DNA from: Clostridiales bacterium
GTDB lineage: Bacteria > Bacillota > Clostridia > Oscillospirales > Oscillospiraceae
Direction: 5' to 3'
NCBI GenBank assembly: GCA_020859945.1
Contig: JAJBVG010000043.1
Span: forward strand, 1 to 40,534
Length of the DNA: 40,534 nt
Program-made: the position numbers and the translations under genes
In this document: positions 31,743 to 40,534 of the stretch, in pieces
How positions within the stretch are numbered: position 1 is the stretch's first letter
Layout: every line of letters begins with the position of its first letter
Notes under the pieces: model-generated
Told to the model about the DNA's origin: nothing
What the model saw: only the letters and a program-made list of their open reading frames with translations
The model's database searches: none

Positions 31743-33031
31743 GGCTGTGCCTCCTCTCCCTCCGGGCCGCGCAGGGTATACACCGTGTCCAGCCGCAGCT
31801 TCTGAGCCGCCTCAATGACCTCTCCTCTCGTCACGTCTCCCAGCAGTTGGGCCAGCTCCTGAGGGGCAAGCCACATTTCAGAGAGCGCCTGGCTGAGCCA
31901 GTAATCCTCTTGAGCGCTCTGGTTATCGGCCATAGTGCGATAGGCCCGGATCATGGCGCGCCGGGCGGCGTCCAGCTCCCCGTCGGTGAAGTCTCCCGCC
32001 TGCACCGCCGCCAGCTGGCGCAAAATCTCCTCCTCCGCACGGGCCAGGTTGTCAAAGGCCACGCCGCACTGGACGTACAGCAGCCCCTTGTGCTTGTCCA
32101 GACCGGAACTGGCGTAGTAGCACAGGGACAGCCGCTCCCGCACGTTGAGGAACAGCTTGGAGGTGGGAGTGCCGCCGAACAGGGCGTTTGCCACCACCAG
32201 GGCCGGGTAGCCCTGACCGCTGAGGGTGCAGCCCGTGCGGAAGCCCATCACCAGCTTGCCCTGGGTCACGTCCAGATGGTCAGTGACGTTCCGACGCTCT
32301 CCCGGCTCCACCCGCCAACGGGTCAGGGGCGGTTCCGGCCTCCCCTGCCGGGGCAGGTCCCGCAGGGCCTCCCGCCAGACCAGTTCCATCCGCCGGGGGC
32401 TGGCGGAGCCGCAGTAGTAAAGCTCCACCTGGGCGGCGGGCAGCAGCTGCCGATAGTGCCGGTCCAGCTTGGCGACGCCGATTTTCTCCGCCGCCGCCAG
32501 AGAACCGAGACGGCCCACGCCGAAGTCCTCCCCGGCGCACATTTCCTCCACCAGCCGCCGCAGGGCGTACTGGCGCTTGTCGTTGACGACGCTTTTGATG
32601 TCGTCCATCAGGTTGGCCCGCTCGCTGCTGACATAGTCCGCCCGGAGCCGCCCGTTGCGGGTGGCGGGCCGCAGCAGCAGGTCCCCCAGCAGCTCGGCCT
32701 CCCGGTCCAGCAGGGACGTTTTCTCCGGCGTCAGGCCGTCGTCCAGAAAGGTGGCCGCGAAGCCGAAGCACTGGCTCTCTCCCCGCTTGGTGACGGTGGG
32801 TTCCAGCACGCCGCCGTACAGCTCCTCCAGCGCCGCTGCCAGCTGCTGCCGGTTCGGCCAGCGGGCCGTGCCCCGGCACAGCACCTGGGGCAGCAGGGCG
32901 TTGAGGGCGGCAGTCTCCGCCTTCAGCGGCGTCACCAGCCGCAGCGCCCAATAGCTGCTCTTGAATTTTTTCGTCTGAACGCAGGTCAGATGGACCCCCG
33001 GCATCAGCTCGGTGCGGTGAACCTCCTGCAT
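31739..33031 (-). CDS. yfmF: M16 family peptidase-like protein YfmF (zinc motif lost)
   Basis: 430 residues with the same fold as YfmH, but there is no HxxEH where the zinc site should be (ALNALLPQVLCRGTARWPNRQQLAAALEELYGG), so it is probably the non-catalytic partner subunit. The glycine-rich region with GGTPTSKLFLNVRERLSLCYYA is the usual C-terminal M16 motif. ATG 33031 has GGAGG 8 nt upstream; an alternative GTG lies 9 nt earlier. The leader carries a heptad repeat element between promoter (33164-33192) and gene. Confidence 0.9.
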   Translation of the reverse strand: MQEVHRTELMPGVHLTCVQTKKFKSSYWALRLVTPLKAETAALNALLPQVLCRGTARWPNRQQLAAALEELYGGVLEPTVTKRGESQCFGFAATFLDDGLTPEKTSLLDREAELLGDLLLRPATRNGRLRADYVSSERANLMDDIKSVVNDKRQYALRRLVEEMCAGEDFGVGRLGSLAAAEKIGVAKLDRHYRQLLPAAQVELYYCGSASPRRMELVWREALRDLPRQGRPEPPLTRWRVEPGERRNVTDHLDVTQGKLVMGFRTGCTLSGQGYPALVVANALFGGTPTSKLFLNVRERLSLCYYASSGLDKHKGLLYVQCGVAFDNLARAEEEILRQLAAVQAGDFTDGELDAARRAMIRAYRTMADNQSAQEDYWLSQALSEMWLAPQELAQLLGDVTRGEVIEAAQKLRLDTVYTLRGPEGEEAQP

Positions 33032-33046
33032 ACGTCTCACCTCCGT

Positions 33047-33145
33047 GTTAGCTGTTGGCTGTTAGCTTTTAGCTATTAGCTAGGTTGTGCTTAACAGTTT
33101 GCTCTGCGCTTTTGGTTCGCAGCTCGTAACTAACGGCTGACAGCT
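33047..33145. repeat. Heptad element, TTAGCTR family, with inverted arms
   Basis: Left arm 33047-33083 (units TTAGCTG, TTGGCTG, TTAGCTT, TTAGCTA, TTAGCTA) and right arm 33127-33145 (TAACTAACGGCTGACAGC). The interior includes a CTGCG...CGCAG hairpin also found in the next copy. The left arm ends just upstream of the yfmF Shine-Dalgarno, inside the mRNA leader. Confidence 0.75.
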
Positions 33146-33163
33146 TCTCTTTTGTTGAAGATT

Positions 33164-33192
33164 ATTATACAGGACAGGCAACCGTTTTTCAA
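33164..33192 (-). promoter_or_regulatory. Sigma-A promoter of yfmF-yfmH-lgt
   Basis: TTGAAA, 17-nt spacer, TATAAT on the minus strand, about 130 nt upstream of yfmF. Confidence 0.8.
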
Positions 33193-33225
33193 GAGAAGAA
33201 CCATTTCACTGGACTTTTCGTTTTA

Positions 33226-33284
33226 TGCTCTGCGTTTTTGCTTCGCAGTGCGTAACTAACGGCTAACAGCTAAGAGCTAATGGC
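33226..33284. repeat. Heptad element, TTAGCTR family, single arm
   Basis: GCTCTGCG...CGCAG hairpin followed by heptads TAACGGC, TAACAGC, TAAGAGC, TAATGGC. Nearly the same 40-bp block occurs at 33101-33145. It contains the stop codon of the glucan synthase gene (CAT TAG), the same codon pair supplied to spoVB by its copy. Confidence 0.75.
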
Positions 33285-36200
33285 TACTCATCACCACCAC
33301 AACGATTTCACTTTCCTCCGGCAGTTCCGCCAAATCTATCCCCTGCCCGGCGGGTGCGCCGTTGACCGTCACAGATTCCGCCGCGCCCCGGGAGACGCGA
33401 AGGTGCAGCAGCTTGTCCTCCAGCCGCCAGTCAGCCTGATAGCCCCGCCAGCTTTGGGGCAGTCTGGGCTGGACGAAAAGCCGATTTTCCCGGACCCGCA
33501 GGCCCAGCAGTTCCTCCGTGGTGGCCCGGCAGAACCAGGCCGCCGCCCCGGTGTACCAGGTCCAACCGGCCCGGCCCTGCTGTCCCTCGGCGGTGGAGAC
33601 GTCCCCCGCCAGCACGTAAGGCTCACCCTGATAAATTGTATGGTCGGCTCCCTCCGGCAGCAGCGTTTGCAGCAGCTCCCAGCCCTGTTCCGTCTCCCCC
33701 AGCTGGAGGGCGGCCATGGCCAGCCAGACGGCAGCGTGAGTGTACTGCCCGCCGTTTTCCCGGACGCCGCCGGGGTAGGCGCTGATATACCCCGCCGGAA
33801 TTTCCCGGAAGGGCGGGTCCAACAGGGCCACGGTGCGGTGTTCCCGGTCATAGAGCCGATCAATGGCGGCCTGTACCGCCTGCCGCCCCCGCGCCGGGGA
33901 GGGGTTGGGGGCAAAGACGGAAAAGCTCTGGGCGATGGAGTCAATGCGGCACTCCCGGCTCTCCCGGCTGCCGATGGGGTTCCCCGCGTCGTCGTAGGCC
34001 CGGCGATACCAGCCCCCATCCCAGGCTTGGTCGGCTTTGGCGGCGAGGCGGGCGGAGAGCTTGCGGTAACGCTCCCGCCGTTCCCCGTCGCATAGGGCGG
34101 AGAACTCGTCCAGCACCAGCGACAGGAACCAGGTCAGCCAGACGCTTTCGCCCCACCCCTCCCGGCCCAGCCGGTCCATGCCGTCGTTCCAATCGCCATG
34201 TCCCATCAGACAGAGCCCGTGTTCCCCTACGCCGCGGCCCAAACAGCACTCGATGGCCCGGATACCGTGCTCCAAAACGGTGCCCGTCTCGTCGGAGGGG
34301 GCGGCTTCTTCATACCGCTGTTCCTCGCCCCTTTGCAGGGGCCGGGAGACCAGCCAGGGGGTCTTTTCCTCTAAAAGCGACCTATCCCCGGTGACAGACA
34401 CCCACCGGCACAGACTGTAAGGCAGCCACAACAGGTCGTCGCTGATGCGGGTGCGCACCCCCCGCTCGCTCTGGGCCAACGGGTGCCACCAGTGCTGAGC
34501 GTCCCCCTCCCGGTACTGGTGGCGGCAGCAGCGCAAAATTTGCTCCCGCGCCAGCGCCTTGCCGTTGGGCAGCAGACCGCACACGTCCTGCAACTGGTCC
34601 CGGAAGCCATACGCGCCGCCGCACTGGTACAGGGCGGAGCGGGCCAGCAGGCGGCAGGCGATGACCTGATACCGGCCCCAAAAGCTCAGGTAGTGGTTCA
34701 GCGCCGGGTCGGGGGAACGGAGGGTGAAGCACCCGGCCTGTTCCTCCCAGTGGCGTTTCGTCTCCTCCAGCAGCCGCCGCACCTCGGATGGGGCCACGGG
34801 CAGCGGGGTTTCCAGCCCCGCCGCCAGCACCAGCTCCCGCTCTAAAGGCAGCTGGGCGGTGAAGGTGTAGTTGTTCTCCCGTCCGGTCAGCTCCAGCGGC
34901 CCGGTGGCGGAAAAGCGCAGAATCTCGCCGGGAAAGTCCGTGTTGGCGGGGTTTTCTGCCCAAAGTTCTCCCTCGTGGGGAGTGACAACGACATAGTTCC
35001 GTCCCCGGACCCGGGGGGACATCTGCAATTCCACCCGCCAGCGGAGCGCCGCCCCCGGCCCGAAGCCGGAGGTCTCCACCAGAAAGTACCGGGCCGCGCC
35101 GGTGGGCGGCACAAAGGCGGTGAGGGAAACTTTTTTGTTCCCCCAGCGCTTCTCCCAGGCAGCGAAGCCGGGGCCGTACCGGATGACGGTGGAAACGCCG
35201 TCCTGGGCGGCGAAGAGAGAGACTTCCTCCCCGCCGTCCACCACCCACAGCCGCTCCGGTCCCTTGTGGGCGGTGGGGTCGTTGCGCCAGGGGGTCAGCT
35301 TGTTCTCGTGGGCGTTGGCGGCCCAAAGGTGGCCAGTGCCGCAGTCGTCCGCCGTCCAGCCAAAAGCGCCGTTGGTGAGAACGTGGCTCCACCGCCGGGG
35401 CAGGAGGCCCCCGTTGGTCTCCAGCACGAAGGTGTTCCCCTCCCACCGCCAGGCGGGTTCCCCTGCCGGGCGCAGGGGAACGGCGGGGAGCGGGGTACAC
35501 TGAAATTTGCTCTCCGGTTCTCCAACGGGGCCAATCAGGTCGGCCATGCCGGTAACGGTTTCCACCGCCGCGCCTGTGGCGGGGATCAGATGGATACCGC
35601 CCTTTGCGCCTAAATACTCTGTCAGGCGCAGAGTTTTACACAGTTCGGTCAGCTTTCGGGCCGTGTCCCCCTCCTCCGGCGTCAGCAGCGCCAGGTCGAA
35701 GGGCAGACCGCAGCCCCGGAGTGCCGCCCACTGGCGGACGCAGCGGTCCAGCCGCTTTTCCTCCTGCCCGGCGGTCAGCACCGCCCACAGGGGCAGGTCG
35801 CCGGAGATACCGTAGGGCCACAGGGCGCTCTGCCCCTTGGGGACGCCGCTTCGGTCTCGGGGGTACAGCAGCCGGGAGGTCAGCTCGTCCAGCTGGCGCT
35901 GTGACCCACCGGTCAGGCCGTACCGGGCGGAGATGGCGGAAAACAGGTCCTCGCCGCCGGTTTTGGCCCCCACCAGCAGGCCCTGGGCGGCGTGGAGCGC
36001 CCGGTCTCCCTCCCCGGCGGCAAGAGCCAGCCGAAAGGCAGTTTTCCCCGGCTGGAGGGGGAGGTTCAGCCGCAAAACGCAGTTTTCCGTGTCCTCCAAC
36101 GTGCAGTTGCCCTCCCAGAGGACGGCCAGCGTGGGGGTGGTTTTTCCCTCCCGGGGCCGCCGGGTGAGGACCTCGCCGCCCTCCACGCGTTCCAGCTCCA

Positions 36201-39200
36201 GCGACAGCCGGGAAAAGGCCCGGTGGGCTTCATAAGCGTCCGCCTCGTCCAGAACCGGCGTCACGCGCAGCTCCAGCAGACCCGCCCGCCGGGTCTCCGC
36301 CGTCCACTCCTCCAGCAGTCCGCCAGCCGACAGGGTCAACCGCCGATGAATGGTAACGCCGCCCCGCTGTACGGACAACTCCGCCGTTCCTGCGGAGAAC
36401 CGCCAGCGCAGCTCTTTCCCGGCGGGGCCTGTGGGGAAGAGCCGCAGCTGCTCCTTCCCGTCCCGGAACCGGGCCTCGAGGGGTTCCGCCAGCGGCAGCC
36501 CCTCCCGGCAAAGCGTACCGCCGCCCTCGGCGGTCAGGGGCAGGGCCAGCCCCTCCGCCGCCAGCAGGTGACAGGTCGGAGCGGCGGGGTCAAAGCCCTG
36601 TCCGGTGCGCAGATATCCCTTGGTTTGCTTCATTTTGTTCCTCTTTTCCGTGATGTGCAGGGGCTTGGGCGGGGTCAGGCCCAGGGGCATCCGCTCCTGC
36701 AATAGCCCCCGATAGGCCGCCATGGACGGCTCCGCCAGAAAGCGGCGGCGCATGACGGAAGCGTTCAGGGCGTTGTCGATGGCCAGCAGGCTCATGCCCA
36801 GGTGGTGTACCATCCAGCTGCGGACGACTACCGGCTGCTCGCCGGTGAAGTCCACCGCCTCGTAGAAGCCGCACTCCCCCTCGGCTCCCAGGTCGGCCAG
36901 CCGCCGCAGGTTCTGGACGGCGCTGTGGGGCAGGAACTCCAGCGCCAAAAACGTGGCGTAAGGGGCAGCCACCCGCATCCGCTCCAGCCCCCGCTGGAGG
37001 CCCAGGGGCGGGACGCCGTGGGCCTTGTACTGGTAGTTCTGCTCGCCGTTGAGTTCGGCATAGGCGGACTCGGAAACGCCCCAGGGCAGACCATTTTTCT
37101 CCCCCCACTCTTTCTGTGCCCAGGCGCAGAGGGCCAGGGATTCCCACAGGAGGCTCCCCTTCTCCGCCGGGAGCAGCAGGTGGGGCATGAAGTATTCAAA
37201 CATGGTCCCCGACCAGCTGGCCAGACCAAACCGCCCTTTGAGACAGGTCATGCTCCGGCTCAGCCGCCCCCAGTGGCGGGGCGGCACGTCCCCACGGGCC
37301 ACCGCCAGATAGCTGGTCTGCCGGGCTTCGCTGGCCAGCAGATCGTACCAGTTCTCGGTGAACGCGCCCTGTTCCACGTCGTAGCCGATGCAAAACAGCT
37401 CCCGATCCGCGTCATAGAGGTGTTCAAACTGCATATTGTCCGCCAGCGCCGCCGCTCGCCGGGCCAATACCGGCTCTCCCAGCTCCAACAGGCCCTGTTT
37501 CAGGGCGATGAGCGCGCCGCACAGGTTGCCGCTGTCCACGGTGGAGACGTAGCGGGGATAGAGGGGCTGTGCCGTGGCGGTGTCGTACCAGTTGTAGAGG
37601 TGGCCCCGCCACTTGTCCAGCTGTTCCAGCGTGTCCAGCTGCTTTTCAATGAGGTCGATCGCCCGTTTTTTCTCCGTCACCCCCAGGTCAGCCGCCGCCA
37701 AACAGGACAGCAGCGCGAGACCGATATTCGTGGGGGAGGTGCGCCGGGCGGGACCCAGGGCGGGCAGCTCCTGCACGTTGTCCGGGGGCAGGTAGTGGTC
37801 CTCTGGGCGGAGCCATGTGTCGAAGTACCGCCAAATCGCCTGGGCCTGTTCGGTCAGGTATGCTTTTTCCTCAGTGGTGAAGGGGGATTTCGGTTTTTCC
37901 GCTTTGGAAAGTCCCCCCAGCAGCACCGGCGCGGCCAGCCACCCAAGCCCCAGCAGCTTGCCCCCCAGACCGGGGGCCAGCAGGAGCAGCAGCACCCCCA
38001 CCGCTATCCCCGGCAGCCAGAAGCGTTTGCCGCCTTTCGCCTGTGAGGACACCGTCCAGTCCAGCAGCCCCCGGTGGGTCGCGGCGACACGCCACAGGGC
38101 GGTGCAGGCGGCGGAGAGGCCCACCCAACTCTCCGAGGGCAGCCAAAGCAGCCGCACCAGCCCCCGCAGCGCCGCCCCGGTGACGGGGCCGTACCCACGG
38201 CGGAATGTCCGCTGGCGGCAACCCCGAAATCCCCGCAACGTCCAGCCCAGCGCCGCCAGCAGCAGGTCAAATCCCAACACCACCAGCGCCAGTCCCCCGC
38301 AGAACCGCCGGTTGGCAGTCGGTTTCAGCGCACAAATGAGAAACAGCGCCGTCACCGCCGCCGGGAGCAGGCTTCGGCGCAGGTTGTCCAGCAGCTTCCA
38401 CTTGTCGATGGGGGAGAGGGGGTTGGGAACGCGCTCCCCCGCCTGATTGGGGACGCGGCCCGCCAGCCAGCGGGCGGCCTGCCAGTCCCCCCGTACCCAA
38501 CGGTGCTGGCGGCGGAAATAGCCCTCTGCCGTGGGCGGGAAGCCGTCGGCCAGCTCCACCTCCCCGCAGAAGCCCGCCCGGAGGACGCAGCCCTCCAGCA
38601 GGTCGTGGGAGAGGATGCGGTTTTCCGGGAACCGCCCGGTCAGGCACCGCTCCGCCGCCGCCACGTCCAAAATGCCCTTGCCGCAGTAGCTGGCCCGATC
38701 AAAGAGGTCGTGGTACAAATTCGCCGCCCCTGCCGTGTAGGGGTCGCTGCCGCTGCCGCCGCAGAACAGAGCGGCGAAGGGGGTGGCGTTGGCGTCCTCC
38801 AGGTCGGTGGTCAGCCGGGGCTGGAGCAGCCCATAGCCCCGGACGACGACGTTGCGCTTTTCGTCCACCACGGGCCGGTTCAGGGGGTGGAGCATGGCCC
38901 CCGCCAGCCGTCGCACCCCGTCCGGCCCCAGCCGGGTGTCGCTGTCCAGGGTCAGCAGGTACGCCGTGTTTTGCAGCCCCGCCCGGTCCCCGGCGCGCAC
39001 CTCCAGCGGGGTGGCTTTGCCCCGCAGCAGGGCCAGCAGCTCCAGCAGCGCCCCCCGCTTGCGCTCCCAGCCCCGGTAACAGTTGTCCCGCTGCACATAG
39101 GTCTGCTCCCGGGTGAACAGGTAAAACCGCCCGCCGTAGAGGTCGTTCAGCCGGTCAATTTGTCGTTTGGCCCCCTGGAGCCGGGCTTCGCCGCCCACCC

Positions 39201-40323
39201 CCTGGGGGAAGCGGCTGTCGGGCAGGTCGGCCAGCAGGCCGTAGTTCACCTGCGTTCCAGCGGAGCGGTTGGCGAGAAAATACTGCTCCAGCCGGGCGGA
39301 AAGCTGTTCCGCCGCGTCGTCCCCGGTCAGCACTGCGCAGATGACGCAGAGGGTCTTGCCCTCCGGCGGGACGCCGTCCTCCAGCGCCAGCCGGAACACT
39401 GGGCGGGGTTTGACCAGGCGCAGGGCGGCGAAGTCCACGCTCTTTTTCACCAGCTCCGACACTGGCAGCAGCGCCGCCACCGCCAGCCACCACACCCCGC
39501 CGAGCCAGCCAATAAGCGCGGACAACGCCAGCGTCAGCAGTCCCAACAAGCAGGGATACCACCGGCCCTTCCCCGCCGGGGGAAAGAGCAGAAACCCGAC
39601 GTGTTGCCCCTCTGCCTGGGCCTGTTCCAGCAAGGTTTGCGCAAACGCGCCCTCATCCTTCCCGGCGCGGTGGGCCAGCTTCGCCAGCCGGGTCCGGTAA
39701 CGCCGCCGCCCCTGTCGGCTGGTGCGGAGGTAAATTTCGTCCCGGGCGAAAACGGTGTGAATTTGGCTCAGTTCCTCCAAAAAATCAGAATAATCTTTGC
39801 CGGTGAACAGCCCCAGGTCGGCGAAACAGGCTTGCAGCTCCTCCACCGCGCCGTCCGCCTCCAGATGGGCGGCAATTTCCCGCACCTGGCGGACGACCCC
39901 CAAAATCAGGCAGGGAAACAGGGCGCACAGCTCGTTTTCCCACAACGGCGCGGCGGACTGGACCCCCCGGAGGTAAGCCAGCAGGGTGTCAGCCGTCCAC
40001 GCCCCCGCTTCCCGGGCCACAAGCTCCCCCAGGCGCTGCACCCGGGCGCAGCGGCCACGGAGCCGCACCGCCGGGAGCCGTCCCAGGCCCCGGAGCTTGG
40101 CTGCGGCCTCGTCTCCCTCCCGGCGCAGCAGCCAGAGCTGGTCCAGCAGGAACTGCGCCGCGGGATGCTCGTCCCCGTCCGTATCCAGCCTGCGGCAGAG
40201 GGCAAGGAGGGCGGTCAGGTCCCCTTTGCCCTGACGGGCGATGGTCCTGGCGGAGACAGCGCCGTCCAGCAGCCACTGTCCGGCTGTGCGTTTTCCCTGT
40301 TCTGTCGCGTCGTTTTGTCTCAT
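33277..40323 (-). CDS. Cyclic beta-1,2-glucan synthase-like protein (GT84 - glycoamylase-like - GH94)
   Basis: 2348 residues, multi-domain. Residues about 250-290 hold membrane spans, then a processive glycosyltransferase (about 340-650) with LTLDSDTRLGPDG (DxD-type metal site, about 461) and QHRWVRGDW (QxxRW, about 608). More spans lie at about 650-690 and 770-800. Next is a glycoamylase-like domain (about 850-1170; SPTNIGLALL and GVSESAYAELNGE). The C-terminal half (about 1300-2348) is a GH94 phosphorylase-like module with the catalytic Asp in GHGDWNDGMD (about 2044). Family enzymes make, cyclise and trim beta-1,2-glucan. It is shorter than the roughly 2800-residue proteobacterial enzymes. 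ATG 40323 has GGGGAGG upstream. A monocistronic gene; the product sugar here is inferred. Confidence 0.88.
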   Translation of the reverse strand: MRQNDATEQGKRTAGQWLLDGAVSARTIARQGKGDLTALLALCRRLDTDGDEHPAAQFLLDQLWLLRREGDEAAAKLRGLGRLPAVRLRGRCARVQRLGELVAREAGAWTADTLLAYLRGVQSAAPLWENELCALFPCLILGVVRQVREIAAHLEADGAVEELQACFADLGLFTGKDYSDFLEELSQIHTVFARDEIYLRTSRQGRRRYRTRLAKLAHRAGKDEGAFAQTLLEQAQAEGQHVGFLLFPPAGKGRWYPCLLGLLTLALSALIGWLGGVWWLAVAALLPVSELVKKSVDFAALRLVKPRPVFRLALEDGVPPEGKTLCVICAVLTGDDAAEQLSARLEQYFLANRSAGTQVNYGLLADLPDSRFPQGVGGEARLQGAKRQIDRLNDLYGGRFYLFTREQTYVQRDNCYRGWERKRGALLELLALLRGKATPLEVRAGDRAGLQNTAYLLTLDSDTRLGPDGVRRLAGAMLHPLNRPVVDEKRNVVVRGYGLLQPRLTTDLEDANATPFAALFCGGSGSDPYTAGAANLYHDLFDRASYCGKGILDVAAAERCLTGRFPENRILSHDLLEGCVLRAGFCGEVELADGFPPTAEGYFRRQHRWVRGDWQAARWLAGRVPNQAGERVPNPLSPIDKWKLLDNLRRSLLPAAVTALFLICALKPTANRRFCGGLALVVLGFDLLLAALGWTLRGFRGCRQRTFRRGYGPVTGAALRGLVRLLWLPSESWVGLSAACTALWRVAATHRGLLDWTVSSQAKGGKRFWLPGIAVGVLLLLLAPGLGGKLLGLGWLAAPVLLGGLSKAEKPKSPFTTEEKAYLTEQAQAIWRYFDTWLRPEDHYLPPDNVQELPALGPARRTSPTNIGLALLSCLAAADLGVTEKKRAIDLIEKQLDTLEQLDKWRGHLYNWYDTATAQPLYPRYVSTVDSGNLCGALIALKQGLLELGEPVLARRAAALADNMQFEHLYDADRELFCIGYDVEQGAFTENWYDLLASEARQTSYLAVARGDVPPRHWGRLSRSMTCLKGRFGLASWSGTMFEYFMPHLLLPAEKGSLLWESLALCAWAQKEWGEKNGLPWGVSESAYAELNGEQNYQYKAHGVPPLGLQRGLERMRVAAPYATFLALEFLPHSAVQNLRRLADLGAEGECGFYEAVDFTGEQPVVVRSWMVHHLGMSLLAIDNALNASVMRRRFLAEPSMAAYRGLLQERMPLGLTPPKPLHITEKRNKMKQTKGYLRTGQGFDPAAPTCHLLAAEGLALPLTAEGGGTLCREGLPLAEPLEARFRDGKEQLRLFPTGPAGKELRWRFSAGTAELSVQRGGVTIHRRLTLSAGGLLEEWTAETRRAGLLELRVTPVLDEADAYEAHRAFSRLSLELERVEGGEVLTRRPREGKTTPTLAVLWEGNCTLEDTENCVLRLNLPLQPGKTAFRLALAAGEGDRALHAAQGLLVGAKTGGEDLFSAISARYGLTGGSQRQLDELTSRLLYPRDRSGVPKGQSALWPYGISGDLPLWAVLTAGQEEKRLDRCVRQWAALRGCGLPFDLALLTPEEGDTARKLTELCKTLRLTEYLGAKGGIHLIPATGAAVETVTGMADLIGPVGEPESKFQCTPLPAVPLRPAGEPAWRWEGNTFVLETNGGLLPRRWSHVLTNGAFGWTADDCGTGHLWAANAHENKLTPWRNDPTAHKGPERLWVVDGGEEVSLFAAQDGVSTVIRYGPGFAAWEKRWGNKKVSLTAFVPPTGAARYFLVETSGFGPGAALRWRVELQMSPRVRGRNYVVVTPHEGELWAENPANTDFPGEILRFSATGPLELTGRENNYTFTAQLPLERELVLAAGLETPLPVAPSEVRRLLEETKRHWEEQAGCFTLRSPDPALNHYLSFWGRYQVIACRLLARSALYQCGGAYGFRDQLQDVCGLLPNGKALAREQILRCCRHQYREGDAQHWWHPLAQSERGVRTRISDDLLWLPYSLCRWVSVTGDRSLLEEKTPWLVSRPLQRGEEQRYEEAAPSDETGTVLEHGIRAIECCLGRGVGEHGLCLMGHGDWNDGMDRLGREGWGESVWLTWFLSLVLDEFSALCDGERRERYRKLSARLAAKADQAWDGGWYRRAYDDAGNPIGSRESRECRIDSIAQSFSVFAPNPSPARGRQAVQAAIDRLYDREHRTVALLDPPFREIPAGYISAYPGGVRENGGQYTHAAVWLAMAALQLGETEQGWELLQTLLPEGADHTIYQGEPYVLAGDVSTAEGQQGRAGWTWYTGAAAWFCRATTEELLGLRVRENRLFVQPRLPQSWRGYQADWRLEDKLLHLRVSRGAAESVTVNGAPAGQGIDLAELPEESEIVVVVMSSH

Positions 40324-40393
40324 CTCTGGGTCCTCCCCGGCTTTATGGTAATTTGGTTGTCCTTTTGAATCAGCCTCGATAGTTTCACATACC

Positions 40394-40466
40394 TGTAGGG
40401 GCGGCCCCTGGCCGCCCGCGGGAACTGAGTTCTTTCTCCGGGCGGCCCCGGGCCGGCCCGACAACT
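40394..40466. repeat. Palindromic element with TGTAGGGGCGGCCC end, copy 2 (degraded)
   Basis: The left end TGTAGGGGCGGCCCC matches the element at 12642-12713. The middle GGCCGCCCG...CGGGCGGCC is preserved; the right end has diverged (CGGGCCGGCCCGACAACTA). It lies in the leader region of the glucan synthase gene. Sequence from 40467 to the window end holds no visible gene. Confidence 0.65.
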
Positions 40467-40534
40467 ACGGTGGGAAAAGGGGGGGCCATTCAAAGGAATG
40501 TGGGCGGGCATGGTTCCAACCGGTCGCGGATGCG

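Noticed and set aside
33226-33284. Terminator of the glucan synthase gene
   Set aside because: There is a CTGCG/CGCAG stem but no T-run on the minus strand; it matches the interior of a repeat element instead.
38074-40368. 764-codon plus-strand frame opposite the glucan synthase
   Set aside because: Gln/Arg/Pro/His-rich shadow typical of the antisense of a GC-rich gene; the minus frame has clear catalytic motifs.

Overview
The window comes from a GC-rich, spore-forming Clostridia genome, most likely an Oscillospiraceae relative (Flavonifractor/Intestinimonas/Oscillibacter-like). The evidence is an ispH-rpsA fusion, spo0A, spoIIR, spoVB and ytfJ/gerW, a paired yfmF-yfmH, an ftsEX-NlpC/P60 module, and GC-rich coding sequence broken by short AT-rich regulatory gaps. 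Taxonomy is inferred from gene content only. No rRNA, tRNA, CRISPR array, prophage or intact transposase gene was found.

Layout. 0.1-5.3 kb (minus): carD, then an operon FAD oxidoreductase-cmk-plsC-ispH/rpsA. 5.5-6.4 kb: a lone RpiR-type regulator with its own promoter. 6.5-11.4 kb (minus): a tightly overlapped operon M50 protease-scpA-scpB-DUF2953-ytfJ-dac-rluB. 11.6-12.6 kb: L-lactate dehydrogenase. 12.9-15.2 kb: convergent spoVB (+) and spoIIR (-), each preceded by a good match to its expected forespore/mother-cell sigma promoter (sigma-E and sigma-F). 15.2-19.0 kb (minus): thrH-DUF1015-ispE-TPR protein. 19.2-22.5 kb (minus): ftsE-ftsX and a coiled-coil NlpC/P60 hydrolase. 22.7-24.6 kb: a PucR/CdaR-type regulator and rsuA. 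25.1-28.6 kb: DUF1836 protein, VanZ-family membrane protein, spo0A. 29.6-33.0 kb (minus): yfmF-yfmH-lgt. 33.3-40.3 kb (minus): a 2348-residue cyclic beta-1,2-glucan synthase-like enzyme.

The most interesting content is not in the large genes. Three homologous copies of a compact two-RNA module (about 24.68-25.03, 28.61-29.00 and 29.02-29.51 kb) flank spo0A. Each has a consensus sigma-A promoter firing a ~95-nt plus-strand RNA. Opposing it is a minus-strand promoter whose predicted mRNA begins exactly with a hairpin and encodes a 28-30 residue single-membrane-span peptide with a conserved Cys-Leu-Val-Ile-Ile-Gly-x-Cys core and a lysine tail. The two RNAs overlap antisense at the 3' end. This is the architecture of a type I toxin-antitoxin system; synonymous-only changes across the core argue that the peptide is real.

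A second theme is short repeats. Two families of 7-bp-period tandem arrays (a TTAGCTR family and an ATTGCNN family) sit exactly at gene borders and in several cases supply the stop codon of the neighbouring gene. There are also three other palindromic/MITE-like elements, one of which has landed in the leader of a toxin gene.
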